Positions 34,569-47,059 of a stretch of DNA of 64,000 nucleotides are shown in pieces; within the stretch, counting starts at the first letter, position 1, and each line of letters opens with the position of its first letter. Origin of the DNA: Zingiber officinale. Its lineage: Eukaryota > Streptophyta > Magnoliopsida > Zingiberales > Zingiberaceae. The notes beneath the pieces are model-generated. The model made no database searches, was not told where the DNA came from, and saw only the letters and a program-made list of their open reading frames with translations. The DNA is taken from the NCBI RefSeq assembly GCF_018446385.1, contig NC_056000.1, positions 53,972,722 through 54,036,721 on the forward strand. Direction: 5' to 3'. A program made the translations under genes and the position numbers.

Positions 34569-37500
34569 ATGGCGGCGGAAAAACCAAGCACCATGAAGGC
34601 TGTACAGTACGATTCCTACGGAGGAGGTGCCGCCGGCCTCAAGGTAAGCATGCCGCATTCGGTTCTTGTTTATCTTTTAAAATAGTCCAAATTTTGGCGA
34701 AGCCAGTGACAGAACGGAAAATACTTCGTCTGCTGGATGGAGGATCAAAGGACAAAAAGATATTCTGACTCTGCTTGCTATTTACTAATCGATTTCTGAC
34801 TCTGATTTACTTTGACTGATTGATTAGCGAATCAACTGGATAAAATTTTCAGGTATCGGCAATTCTTGATTTATTTGACTGTTTGGTTGTTCGCCAGATT
34901 ATGAGCATACAACAGATGGAAGTTATATATATTTTTATAATCATACTCTTTTACCCCGGAAATACCATGGATATTGTTGTTTTGCCGAAGTTTATAGGAT
35001 CCTTTTTCGTGATCTGTCCTTTGCAGCACAGTTATTGTATATTTTCCTGCTTTTCGTTCATTTGCATTTTTGTGTTAATTCTGCTTATTCAGCATGTTGA
35101 GGTGCCTATTCCTTCGCCCAAGAAAAACGAGGCTTTGTTGAAGTTGGAGGCAGCTGCTATAAACCCAGTAGACTGGAAAATCCAGAAAGGCATGCTCCGC
35201 CCGTTTCTGCCACCCAGATTTCCATTTACCCCTGGTAAGAAATGGACTACTCTATTTCTTTGTGAATATGTGTGTATTTTGGTAGCGATCAAAGGGATTA
35301 GTAAGGTTAATCAATGCCCCGATCTATAGTGTGTTTAATTTGAAACTGAATTTGCCGACACGGGATAATTCCAAGATGACTTTTATAAAGGTAATTTTGG
35401 AAAACATCCTGATTTTTGCACCAATAGATACAAGTACTAATTGAGAACAAAGTTGATTAAGCCAACACCATCTATCCAGCCAACCTGGTTTTATTCCTAG
35501 ATATGATTTATTGGTGAAGGAAGTGTGTTATGATGTCTTATCTTTTTAAATTCAGGGACAGTTATTAGAAGGGTTTTTGATGCTCTAATTGTGTCCTTTG
35601 AAGCTGGCATGTTAGAGGAGTTTTGTCTATTGATGGTTCGATAAAATGCAAAATTGTCCAATCACTTAGGAAGGAATGTTAACCAAGATATAAAGATTTT
35701 AATGTCAGGTCTATTTATGAGGTTTTTGGCTTGCCCTGGTGGTGGCAATAGTCATCATTGATTTTGTTAAGAATAGGTGATTAATTATATTGTTTCAATT
35801 TTGTGATGATAAGTATAATGCTGTAGTAAGCAAAGTTTCTTTAGTAATCGTATCTTCCCTGTCATGATGTCGACATAAATGAATCATTGTATTAGTTATT
35901 TTCGAACATCATGTGAAGTTTAAATAGTTTGAAGGGGAGCCTTGGCGCAACGGTAAAGTTGTTGCCATGCGACCAAAAGGTCACGGATTCGAATCCTGGA
36001 AATAGCCTCTTGCAAAAAGCAGGGTAAGGCTGTGTACAATGGATTCTTCCCCAGACCCCGTATGGCGGGAGCTTCGTGCACCGGGCTGTCCTTTTTTATG
36101 TGAAGTTTAAATAGTTTGAGAATTATCTTGAGATTGCATAAGTAATAATCAACATTTTGCATTGTCATAGTGTCTGGGAATTACAGTTGACAGTGGGGAA
36201 ATTGGACTGTCAAATGTTAATCTATGCCATGACATTTGATTTCCTACTATTGCTTGGCTTTTTGATTTGTATAGTTGTTGAGTCTCTCTTAAGGCTGCCC
36301 ACTTTTCTTGGTGTTTCAGTAAGTATGAAACAAAAAAGTTCCAAGAATTCCATTGTGGATTCTCATTTTATTTAACCAGATTACAGATTTATTCATCTAA
36401 TAGTGATTCACATCAGTTCTGTGTAGGTGTGGTAACTGATGGGGACTTACTTTCAATGCTGCATATATAATTTGACATTTTTTTTTTTGTGAAACAGTTT
36501 CTGATGTTGCTGGAGAAGTTGTAGAAGTAGGTTCTGAGGTCAATTCCTTTAAGAAGGGGGACAAAGTTGTTGGTCTGCTAAGCTTTCCAGTAAGTGCTTG
36601 TTGTTCTTTGTTTGATGTAGAATTTTATTTGAGCAAAATAATTGTTGCTAAGGCTTATGACTTTATAGTAAATCAAAAGAATCCAAATTCTCCAAGTGAA
36701 GCTCTTTCAAATAATAAGAAATCTTGAGTTCCAATTATTTAGATTGACTATGAATCTTATGTCATTATTGAATTTAATGTCAGGATATGTTGATAGTAAT
36801 ATTATTCATATCTTTGAAATTCCTCTTAATTTTGTTGAATATAGTTTTTTTGGTCCCTCTTCATTTTTCACTCCTTCAACTCTAATCAAATTAGCTTTCC
36901 TATTTACATAAACTCTTGGTCATCTTGGAACTTATCTATATCATCTTAATCTTTTTCCCTCTCATTTAATGAAAATTGTACTCTATCTTGACGAATCATT
37001 ACTGGTATTGATGGATATAAAATGTAGATATCAATTGTATTTGATTGGTAGAATAGGTAAAATTGTAATCCTAGAAGAAGTTCAAAGAACAAGAATAAGA
37101 TAATTCTATTTAATTTATGATATCTAAAATTAAAAACTACTGACCTTTGATAATAATATGTATTATGCTTTATTAAGTAGCAAAAATGTTTTAAATTATT
37201 GGGTCTGAGAGGAAGAGGTAAAGGAAATCACCAATTCCTATCCATTCCATAAGAAAGGTTACACAATCCTTCCTCCTTTCATGCATAGGGGAATAGGGAT
37301 AGTGTGCGGATTCATTTGCTCCCTCTAACTTATCCTCTCTAAAATGATCAAACCAAACCAATTTCTCCTTTGGTGTAAGCATTTAACAAAATGGAGGCTA
37401 AATGACTACGGTCCAAACAAAATCCCATTATGTTGAACCTTTAACCGCAATTTAACACCCAAATAACGCTCAAGAGAATGCAAAAATAATAATAATCCAA

Positions 37501-39706
37501 TGCAAGCAGTTTAATTTTTTGCAAGAAGAAAACTTAAATAAGTAGTGATGGGCAATTCTTGGAAAACACTCACAATAGCTATAGACCAACAATTTTACCC
37601 GTTCATGTCCTTTTATTACATTGATATAATTCAATATTATTTTCTTATTTAAAACTCAATTTTGTACCAGTAAGTTCCATGATATAGTAATATAAAAACT
37701 CAATTTTGTACAGGTTCTCGTCAAAATAACTTTCATTGTTTACTCCAATTTATCTTTTTGAATGTGGAACCTTTTTGACATCACAACAAAAAATTTCCAG
37801 AAGGTGGCAGGGCAGTGGGCAGTATGTGTTTGAAGTAGAAAACATGCAGATAGATTCATTAGAATGAATGTTTAGCTATGATCAGTCCATACTTCATAAA
37901 CAATGATATAGCAATTAACCCCATGGAAATAATTATTTCCGTTCATAGCTGTGGAAATAATTGATTTTTGTTGCATACCTGTATCTGTGGGCACATATTG
38001 TTGCATAAGATGGTGATTGAATCCATGAGACTGAAACTGCCTCTGAAAGTAGTGATTATACTATACTCAAGGATTTTTTGTGGCAAAACCCATGATAACG
38101 CATAGGTTATAAGGTGGCAATGAAATCAAAGTTAAAGATACAACTTACCTGACTGGCCAGCCAAGATGGAATCTTCTGTCAAATGACCTTCTTCCAACCC
38201 CCAACATTACACCTAGAAATATCTGACTGAAAACAGAAAAGCTACTGAGCTACTGGTCTTAACACTGACAGAGGATAAAAACAAATGTTAGAAGAAGATA
38301 GAAATGACAGAATCATAACTGACTCCATTGGAACAAGGTGTACCGCCTGTTGCTCTGGCAGTGATTCTTTTTGTCCAAGCTCTGAATAAATCTTTGCTTC
38401 AAATTTTGATTTAGACCAGTACCTGTGATCAGAATAAGATTCTCCTCTTCACTACCTTCGGCATACCCTTTTACCCTATATCAACTAACTGAATCATTTC
38501 TATAATCACCTTCTTCTTAGAATGTGCCTTCCCTGGTACTCTTGATGTCCAACTCTCTATCAATTGACATTTCTGGATGCATCTTGGTCCACCTGCTTAC
38601 CCTCAAATAAACATTGGTTCCTTTCAATCCGAATTATCCATATTGAGACTTAACACAGAATGTTCATCCTCCTGCTCCCCTTACATTTCTGCATAGGACT
38701 CCCTATCAGAGATGATCATTCAAAAAACTGTTCAAGGCACACTTCTTCTCCCATTTGCAATTATACTGATGATGATCAAGGTTACAATACATCGTTAGTG
38801 CTGCAAAATTACACATCCACATTGTTAAATTCTGAAAATACTCTCTTGCTCCTAGATCTATATCTGTATAATCGACAAAGCTTCTTAACCTTCTTTGCTA
38901 GACCAAGCTTCATGTTTGGTGTTGGGTTTGAGGGCTAGGGTATGTCAATATCACTTTTTCCTCTCCAATCTGTCATGCATGTTTTATCCTTCTATTGACT
39001 TTGATTTTTCTTATTACAGAATGGTGGCGGGCTTGCCGAGTTTGCTGTAACAACAGTGGCTGCAATGGCCATTAGGCCGCCTGAGGTTTCACTATCTGAA
39101 GCTGCAGGCCTACCAACGGCAGGCCTGACTGCTCTCCAGTCACTGAAGGCTATTGGGATTAAATTTGATACTCCCAACAAGTCATCCAATATTCTGATAA
39201 CAGCTGCCTCTGGTGGTGTGGGGCACTATGCTGTCCAGCTTGCCAAGTATGCAGGACTCCATGTTACAGCGACATGCGGCGTTCGCAATATAGAACTGGT
39301 AAAGAGTCTCGGAGCGGATGAGGTGGTGGACTACAAGACTCCAGAGGGTGCGAAACTGAAGAGCCCATCAGACAAGAAGTACGACGGAGTCATCCATTGC
39401 GCCACCAATATTCCCTGGTCCACTTTTGGTCCCAACTTGTGCAGCAGTGGCAAGGTCATTGATATAACTCCCAATTTTACAACTATAGCTGCTTCCATTC
39501 TGAAGAGGATCACATTTTCAAAGAAAAAGCTTATACCACTGATGTTGGTACCAAAGTCCGGTGAAATGGAATTCTTAGTCAATTTGGTAAAGGAAGGTAA
39601 GCTCAAGACAGTTATAGACTCCGTATATCCATTAAGTAAAGCAGAACAGGCCTGGGCCAAGAGCATCAGTGGTCATGCTACAGGGAAGATCATTATCGAA
39701 ATATGA
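34569..39706 (+). CDS. ceQORH-like NADPH-dependent quinone/enone reductase, gene 2 (4 exons)
   Basis: Exons are 34569-34643, 35093-35234, 36498-36589 and 39020-39706, giving 331 aa with the same phases as gene 1. Key parts are MKAVQYDSYGGG, NPVDWKIQKGM, DVAGEVVEVGSE, AASGGVGHYAVQLAK and GKIIIEI. Small changes from gene 1 include A to V in DVAGE, G to E in VGSE, and SFP instead of SFL at the end of exon 3. All splice sites are canonical. Introns 2 and 3 are short (about 1.3 and 2.4 kb) and serve as the empty-site reference for insertions in gene 1. It is the most compact copy and probably functional, though this is inference. Confidence 0.9.
35933..36097 (+). mobile_element. Au-type SINE in intron 2 of gene 2
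   Basis: A complete SINE with A-box ttggcgcaacggtaa, B-box ggattcgaatcc, the conserved cttgcaaaaagcagggtaag block, the gcaccgggctgtcc tail and a T run. A perfect 22-bp duplication flanks it (35911-35932 and 36098-36119). Genes 1 (near 14455) and 3 (near 48366) have the empty site. Confidence 0.9.
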
Positions 39707-39925
39707 GCCAGTTATAAGTTACCATTCCGTCTCAACTATAGATGTAACTTGGCATGCTATCTAATCTTTGCTCTGGTCTCTTGCTACAACGTTCCACTCT
39801 TAAAATCAATGGTGAGTAAACTGTTGAATTTTCTGTTCTTTGTATATGGCTATGCATTAGTACTTTGTGAATGATGTTTATTCAGGCTGTCTAGTATACA
39901 GGACACTCATTTCGTTCTTCCTCTT

Positions 39926-39931
39926 AATAAA
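39926..39931 (+). promoter_or_regulatory. Polyadenylation signal of gene 2
   Basis: AATAAA in the same conserved block as after genes 1 and 3, about 220 bp after the stop codon. Confidence 0.45.
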
Positions 39932-42083
39932 ACTACAAATGCATGATCTGGCTGATCTAGCTGTGGCAATGTAGCTAATACTACTTTCAACTCATCAAAG
40001 TTATGTTGCTTAGTATTCAGCTTTCTGCTCAACTCTTTTAGACTTTAGGATTTAAAAGAACGAGTTGGCGTGCCCAACCCAATTGTTGTATTCCACACAT
40101 TTGAAGCTTTGCATTCCAGTCATTGATTAGTGGCCTCATGTCTAGAACAGCTCAAAATTTTTCTGGCTCTGCACTAGTCCTTCCTTGGTGCACTATAAAA
40201 TAAATTCTAGTTATGCAAAACATGATTTATTAATCAATCAATTGCGGAATTTTGCAATGAAAAAAAAAACAATTAAACAAATTCATAAAAAAATTTAAGG
40301 AGGTTTTCAATAGTTTCCATGTGATAGGAAAATAAGACCTTATAATTAAGTTATGCCTTGAAATATTTTCCTTGGGTCTCACATTAGTCATCTATACAGC
40401 TCTTCTCAAGACTTTTTCTGACCTTTTCCACTGCTCATGTTTAACTAGCCATGACAAGCTCCCTTAGCCTCATTATTTATAGCTTTCACGTTCATCTTGT
40501 AATCTATTGTTCTGCTTCATCCTAGACGGTTGTTCCTTTATTCAATTATTTTTGTGATCACATAAGCTTTTGTACAAAAACGGATTCACCATTCCTCCAT
40601 TTGCGTCCAGTTGATTGTTCTTGCTAATGAATACTTAAATCAATTGTTCTTGTTCCTAGTCGACTAACCTGCTGATCATGTAAGTCGGTTTAATGACTTG
40701 CGTATTCTATTATATCAACGGTCTTCTTCCAACTCTTGTTGAAATTTTAGTAAATTGTCTAGTTGATGATCTAAGTTATTAGTAGACTCTCCAGTCACTT
40801 GGAATTTTATGCCAAGAGGTTGTACCTCCAGGACTTATAAAGTAAGAGGCATCACGTCCTAAACTTTTTGTCATATATCTACCAAGAGGTCTTACCTTTA
40901 GGATCTCATCATCTTGACAAGAAGCCTTACTTCTATTTATATGTCTGTCTAGTATTTAGTTAATCTTGACTAACTTTCAGTCACAAACATACAAGCCATC
41001 TTGACTTATTTGGAGTATCTTTCATCAACTATTTAGGGACTGTTTACTTATATTCTTCAATCACCAAGTATTTGATCATCCTTAAAATACTTGAACTTAA
41101 TTACTATCAATCTTTTTTTGAACTTCTCTTTGTTAACACCTATTAGACTTCTCCGATTATTAAGGATCCAATCAATCTTGATTTACTTGACAAATTATAT
41201 TAATTTAGTTTAAACCTTTGATTAAATATCAAAACTACTCCGTTGATTCTTCCTCTTTCGGGGTGGTTTTCCCTCTTAAAAGACAAATCTATCCCTTAAA
41301 AAAATAATTGTTGGCATTTTAAAGAACGTTCACCAATAGTATTCTTGAATTTAATAAAATTTAATATTTTTGGGTGAAATTACTAAAATTCTACTAAAAA
41401 TAATTGCTTAATATTTCAAATTAATTTAAGTGAACTAAAAACTTCAATTAGTTGACTACATAAAGTATCAATTGATTGATACTTAACTCGGTCGACTGAG
41501 TTTGTAAGCGTCCAGGAGGAATTCTTTGGTCTATACTTTACGAATTACAAGATGAACTACAGAGTTTGATTGATTGATTTGGATGGACCCTACCTGTTTA
41601 ATAGGTTGGGATCATCCAAATCCACCAATGAATATAATGGACCATCTTCTAGATCGTATTTTACGATCCAGAGGATCCGCTCTCTAAGTGTCAGCAACCA
41701 AATTTTAAAAATTTATTAAAACTTTTACAAGTGTAAAAAAAACAATGATATTTAGTATACACACTTGTTATATCAATCTTTATCAACGAAAAACATAATA
41801 TTTTGTATAGTAATATATTTTTTTTATTTATTATTATTATTATTATTTTTTTTTTTTGAAGATTGACCCAAAGGCCAAAGTTGAAAGAAGTTGAAATACT
41901 CGGTGTTTCAATCCGACTTTTGTCTAAAAGAGTTTAAGAAAACTTTTATCCATAGATATATTTCTCTAACATTTCCAAAAAAATCTTCAATCATCATCAT
42001 GTAAACTATTGATCATTACATGAATTCTATAACTTGATGACTTTGGCCTAATTAGATGCATATAACAAACATGCTTAATCAAA

Positions 42084-42414
42084 TTCATCATCCTACATGT
42101 CTCAATACATTGAAACAAATAGCTCCAAGTATATAGTGAGATCAAATACAAATATGATCAAATGTAAATGAAATAATTACTCATCACCGTCATTGTTCCA
42201 TTAAATTCGAGCATTGTACAAGTAGAATAGCTCTTACCAATTCTGATTCATCATCCTACTTGTCTCAATGCATTGAAACAAATAGCTCCAAGTATATAGT
42301 GAGATTAAATACAAATATGATCAAATGTAAATGAAATAATTATTCATCACCATCAGTCGATTGTTCTATTAAATTCGAGCATTGTACAAGTAGAATAGCT
42401 CTTACCAATTTTGA
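42084..42414 (+). repeat. 163-bp tandem duplication
   Basis: Two near-identical units start at 42084 and 42247 with tcatcatcctac and end with tagctcttaccaatt. The second has a 4-bp addition (gtcgattg region). It lies within the degenerate block. Confidence 0.85.
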
Positions 42415-42845
42415 TTTGACCATGAACAATTAATTGTTATTGTTCATCAATCGATTGATGCTCAAATAGTTGAGTACTACAGTCGACTAAAAAAAATTTT
42501 GTTCTTTGCTACGGTGTCATTGATTGTTCAAACTCATCAATCAACTGATGGAAAAATCAATCGAGTCCCCAATTGAGTTTTAAACTTTACATCCGTTCAA
42601 ATAATGACATTAGTTAACTTAACTGATCAACTCAACTATCGAGTTGATCAATCAACTTCTTAACTTTCTATTTTCTACATTAACACTAATAATCAACTGA
42701 TCATGATCAGTCAAGTTGATCATTCATTTTCTACCTTTTATTTGCTACCGTAACAATTGACTATTATTATTCATCAATCGAATGATACTATAGCAGAACT
42801 ATTCACAATTGATTGATATATTATTCACAATGGTGAAAACAATAT

Positions 42846-44260
42846 TCATGATACGGGATGTTACGAGTGGATCTAGATCTGATGTGGCAGTCAAAATCAA
42901 AGTGAGGTGACAGTCAAAGTCAAGGAGAGGTGACTGCCAGTATGTCACTCTCAACAAGACTTCACCCCTCATCCATCACTAAGCCCTTCAATAGGAGGAT
43001 GACCAAACCAAGAGTCACTCGGATTTGAGAGACCTAGTGCTTTACTCCTAGGTTGACACCTAGTTATATATGGTCTGCCATAACACCGGTCAAACTTATA
43101 TTTGACTTGACTCAGGGGATCTAGTTTCCCATTCTTGTAGTGCAGCTTTTAGCATATGGTTGGTCGGTCCTAGAGCTGGTCAAACTTATAGAGCTCAATG
43201 CCAAGACATGCAAATTAAACTCGAACGGTCTTAGAACCAGGTGGGTATACAACATAATCTTCCATTGCTACAGTATGACTCTTAGTATATAGTCGGTCGA
43301 ACCTATGGGTCTTCATTGCTCATGTGTCTGTCCTCCTCCATATAGTCGGTTGGTTATAGTGTTGGTCAGATTTATAGGGCTCAGCATACTTATCTCCTAC
43401 GCAGAGTAAATATACAAGGCAACTCTCAGTGTTAACCCGGCATGACTTCCATGTCTCAGGTTATCATTTCAAGGACGAAGCTCCAAGTATAAGGACGATC
43501 GGCTAAAAGCATCGATAGGGTCTCTCGGGACTCAGTTTCCCATTCTTTAGAAGCAAGTATCCTAGCATATGGCCGGTCGGTTATAGAATCGGCCGAGCCT
43601 ATGGGACTTGACTCTCTGTTGCTTTAATATCATATCCCCAGCTGCACACAATATATAGCCTAGCGGCCAAAGGGTCGGATGACCTTACGGGACTGTGTTA
43701 TGCCTTTTATGTATTGATCTGTCAAATGTCAATATAATATACATCTGGTCAACTAAATATCCGGCTTAGATATATTTTAGGAATAACATTGTCAAAGAAT
43801 CACAATAATATGTTAAAAAGTAACCACCATTTGTTAGAGAATATTCTTCTATTATAATATAAACATTCAATTATACCCATTCCATCCATCACCCGATATA
43901 TTATAACAACATATTCTCTTAACCGCCTCATTAATGACGTTAGTTACAAAAGAAGTGCACCTATGGGTAACGGAAAATTCTTCGGACGATAACTAAACAT
44001 CTCCCAAGATGTACATCTTCCTTTACTCCACAATCTCTGACACCCGACATTCTCTGCTATCTCATGATTGCGGAGGTTATGAGTGGTAGTATATAAAGGG
44101 GGTCATCTCTGTTGGCCAAGTATGCTTTTACAATAGTCTCACTTATGTACACGCATTTACTGTTTCTTTTCTCCAATTTTTGCTCGACCACTATACTGAC
44201 ATGAGCGTTAGAGTGTCTGCGTCAGGGACCTTTTCCCTGGTTTTCGTTCTAACGTTTTGT
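42846..44260 (+). mobile_element. LTR-like sequence with TATA box
   Basis: A G+C-richer stretch with repeated ggtcggt and ctatagggctcag-like phrases ends in a promoter-like region: TATATAAA at 44090-44097, followed by a G-rich start zone. It resembles the U3-R part of a gypsy LTR in + orientation. I could not fix either end or a target duplication, and no internal region follows, so it may be a truncated or solo LTR. Confidence 0.4.
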
Positions 44261-45318
44261 TGGCTTGGTTTTCTATATGTGTAGAAAGGAGGAAGACGCT
44301 CGAAGCCCCTGCTTTGCCCTGACTTACCAATGTCTTTGCCAACTCAAAGTCTTCGCTCAGTCAACAACGCAGCCACCTGCCCAATGCATCATTTCCTGTA
44401 GTTTCAGACAGGATCAATTCACAAATGCTAAAAACCCCCCTCAAACCCTAATTTATGATCCATCGATTGATATATTCTATTAATTGACTAATACTCCTAT
44501 TTCAACTTTATCAAAGTTGAATTCTTACCTTAGCATCTTGTTGATCTTAACCTACTAGGACTTTCTTTGTCTAGCATCTGGTCAACTTTGACTTGCCGAG
44601 ACTTCTCTTTGCCTAGCATCCGATTAATCTTGACCCATTGGGACTTCATTGTTGCCTAGCATTAGGTCAATTTTGATCTGTCGGGACTTCCTCATTACCT
44701 AGAATTTTATCAATTTTGATCTACCAAGACTTCATCGTTGTCTAGCATCTGGTCAACCTTAACCTATCTAGACTTCTTCATTATTTAACATTTAGTCAAC
44801 CTTGACCTGCTGAAACTTCATTCATTACTTAGCATCCAGTCAATCTTGACCTATAGGAACTTCATCATTGTCTAACATCCAGTCAATCTTAACATATCAA
44901 AACTTTTCATCTCTTGCCTAATATATGATTAATCTTGACCTGTTAGAACTTCACTTTCTCATACCTAACATCTCATCCTACACGACTTGTTAAATTTTTT
45001 CATCATCAAGTGTCCGATTAACTTCAATCCATTTGGACTCTCTATTGGACTTCAAACCGCTAATTGTCCAGTCAATCATGATCCACTTGAATTTCTCTAT
45101 TATCAAATATCTGGTCAACTTTGACCTATTGACTTTTCGCCCTAATTATCAAACATATTTATCGAAGATTAAATTTTGAATTAATCTTGACTTACTTGAC
45201 GTCTCACTCAACCAACTAATATATTGATTAAATATCAAAATTAAACTTGAGTTAACTTGAACTTGATTAATCAAGTTTGATCAATCTAATTAATCTTGAT
45301 CAGAGGTCGATTGCATCA

Positions 45319-46290
45319 GTAATATGATAATCACCTTTCTTATTGTATACGTAACAAATGATGTGGTCATTAACTTTTGAGTAAGAAGGAGTGATTTCCT
45401 TTCCTTAATTCTTCACTTGGATGCTTTTTTTGGTCCTATCCTTCTTCTTCGTGTATGGAGTCTATGGACAGCTTCTTTTATAATATCCTTTTTCTTAATT
45501 ACCTCCAAAACATTTGATATCATCGTTAATAAAGCATTTGATATCATCTTTATTATTAACGTTAGATATAGCTTTGGATGTTAACATTGTGTTTTGGCAA
45601 GTTCATCAGATTTCCTGATTTTACCAATATCAACTATTTTACAAGATGGAATTATTTTCCATCAACGTAGCACCTATAGTCATAATTTCATAGGTTAAAA
45701 AATCAATCCTTATGAATGATTTTTCCCTATGTTCATTTTTCTAAATTTTAAATCTTTTAAGATGATCAAATATTTTTGGTAAAAATTACGACTCAAAATC
45801 TAGAAAATTTAGATATACAAACTCAAAAAAAAACCACCAATTTATTAATGTTTGTTTAATATTAACTAATATCCTACATAGGTCTAAAAAGTGATAGATT
45901 CATTATAATGAGGTAAAGATTAATTCTTGACTAAAGTATACCTTTACTGAAAAACTCTCATCTCTAATTATTTAACAATCAATTATAAATTAATTCTATA
46001 ATTTAACTCCCTTGGTATAATATGGAGATAGATTATGAGGAAAAGCTACACTTTGATATGAATTAAACTTTATAAATCTATCAAACATAATTTGATGATT
46101 TTAAAGTGCTTAAAATATATTTAAAATACCATAAATAAATTCGAGTAATTCGAAAAGCATACTAGTATAAATTAGTATGAATCTAAGCTATTTTTATCAT
46201 CAAATATTTTTTTAATCAAAAGTATTTAAAAAATATTAGTCGATGCCATTTTCAATTGACTATTTATAATTAAGTATTTTTAATCAAAAA
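45319..46290. other. Remaining spacer between units 2 and 3
   Basis: Homologous to 18890-20700, for example acaaatgatgtggtc, ccaaaacatttgatatcatc and atggaattattttccatcaac. At 45880-46060 it carries a decayed copy of the unclassified dispersed repeat (agtgatagattcattataa, tcttgactaaagtat). No gene. Confidence 0.5.
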
Positions 46291-46299
46291 TAATTTATG

Positions 46300-47059
46300 A
46301 TTCATAAAAGGTCGCAAACTTTTAAGCAGTCCGGAGCAAGGACATGGGGACCATACGAGGTAGTTATGAGGTACAAATGGTGTTTCCTGTTCGGATCATC
46401 ACACCCGATTGCGCTTTCTCTAACCGTTAGCGTTACAACAATTCACCACTGCAGAAATGATGGCGTACTAACGATTGATAAAGCATGGCAAAAATTTCGA
46501 AAATGCCCCTACTTTTCTTTTATTCGCAATGAACTCATAGTATTGTTTTAATTATCTAAAAAAAGCCTCGTACTCAATGGCCATGGTTCCCGGCGTCGAC
46601 CATCTCGCTCTGAGGCCCCGTCGTCGTCGACGCCTCGCTCTGGTGGCCTCGACAGAGTCACCTCCCTCGTCTTCGACGGCCTCCGCTAGATCACTGGCGC
46701 AGGAGGAAAATAGATTAGGCAAAGGAGGGAATCCCGGAAATGGTATAGGCGATGGACCTGAGACAGATACAGGTGGTGCAGCGGTCGGGCAGTTGCCAGT
46801 GGGATGGTCGGTCCCGGGAGGCGGCGGCAGCGTCGGTACAGACAGAGAGTAGATCGGAGGGAAAGGTATTTGGCAAAAAAATTTGGCACGGGTACTTTTT
46901 GAATAACTAGAAAGTACGGGTGCCTATTGGAAATAAGCAAAAGGGCTTCCTGGGAATTTTGCCAAAACAAGTTCCAGTTGTTTCTATAAGTAAGCATTTC
47001 CTTCGTAGTTCATTCCAATCCCCCCACTGCTCCTCCGTTCGCTCCTTTCTCAACCTCGA
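46300..47059 (+). promoter_or_regulatory. 5' flank and TATA-like box of gene 3
   Basis: Homologous to the flanks of genes 1 and 2 but missing about 330 bp of the GC-rich core seen at 1200-1530. It shares gctctggtggcctcgacaga and cttcgacggcctccgctag with unit 1. The TATA-like tataag is at 46985-46990, 70 bp before the start codon. Confidence 0.5.

Larger units (their letters stand above)
40215..45318. repeat. About 5.1 kb of degenerate repeat DNA in the spacer after gene 2
   Basis: This block interrupts the spacer relative to unit 1: the left side matches to about 18840 and the right side resumes like 18890. It has no coding frame of note. From 41450 to 42850 there are many copies of atcgattgat, gtcgactga and similar half-palindromes. 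From 44520 to 45170 there is an irregular repeat of about 60 bp around cttgacctgtcgggacttc and gcctagcatccggtcaa. Such arrays are seen in LTRs of large plant retrotransposons. I infer several overlapping decayed LTRs. Confidence 0.5.

Noticed and set aside
35933-36010. Possible tRNA gene (A and B boxes)
   Set aside because: The head is tRNA-like but it continues into the Au SINE body with a flanking 22-bp duplication, so it is a SINE and not a tRNA gene.
42420-42850. CRISPR-like alternation of short repeats
   Set aside because: The half-palindromic atcgattgat motifs have irregular spacing and no conserved repeat length. The setting is a plant nuclear LTR-like block.
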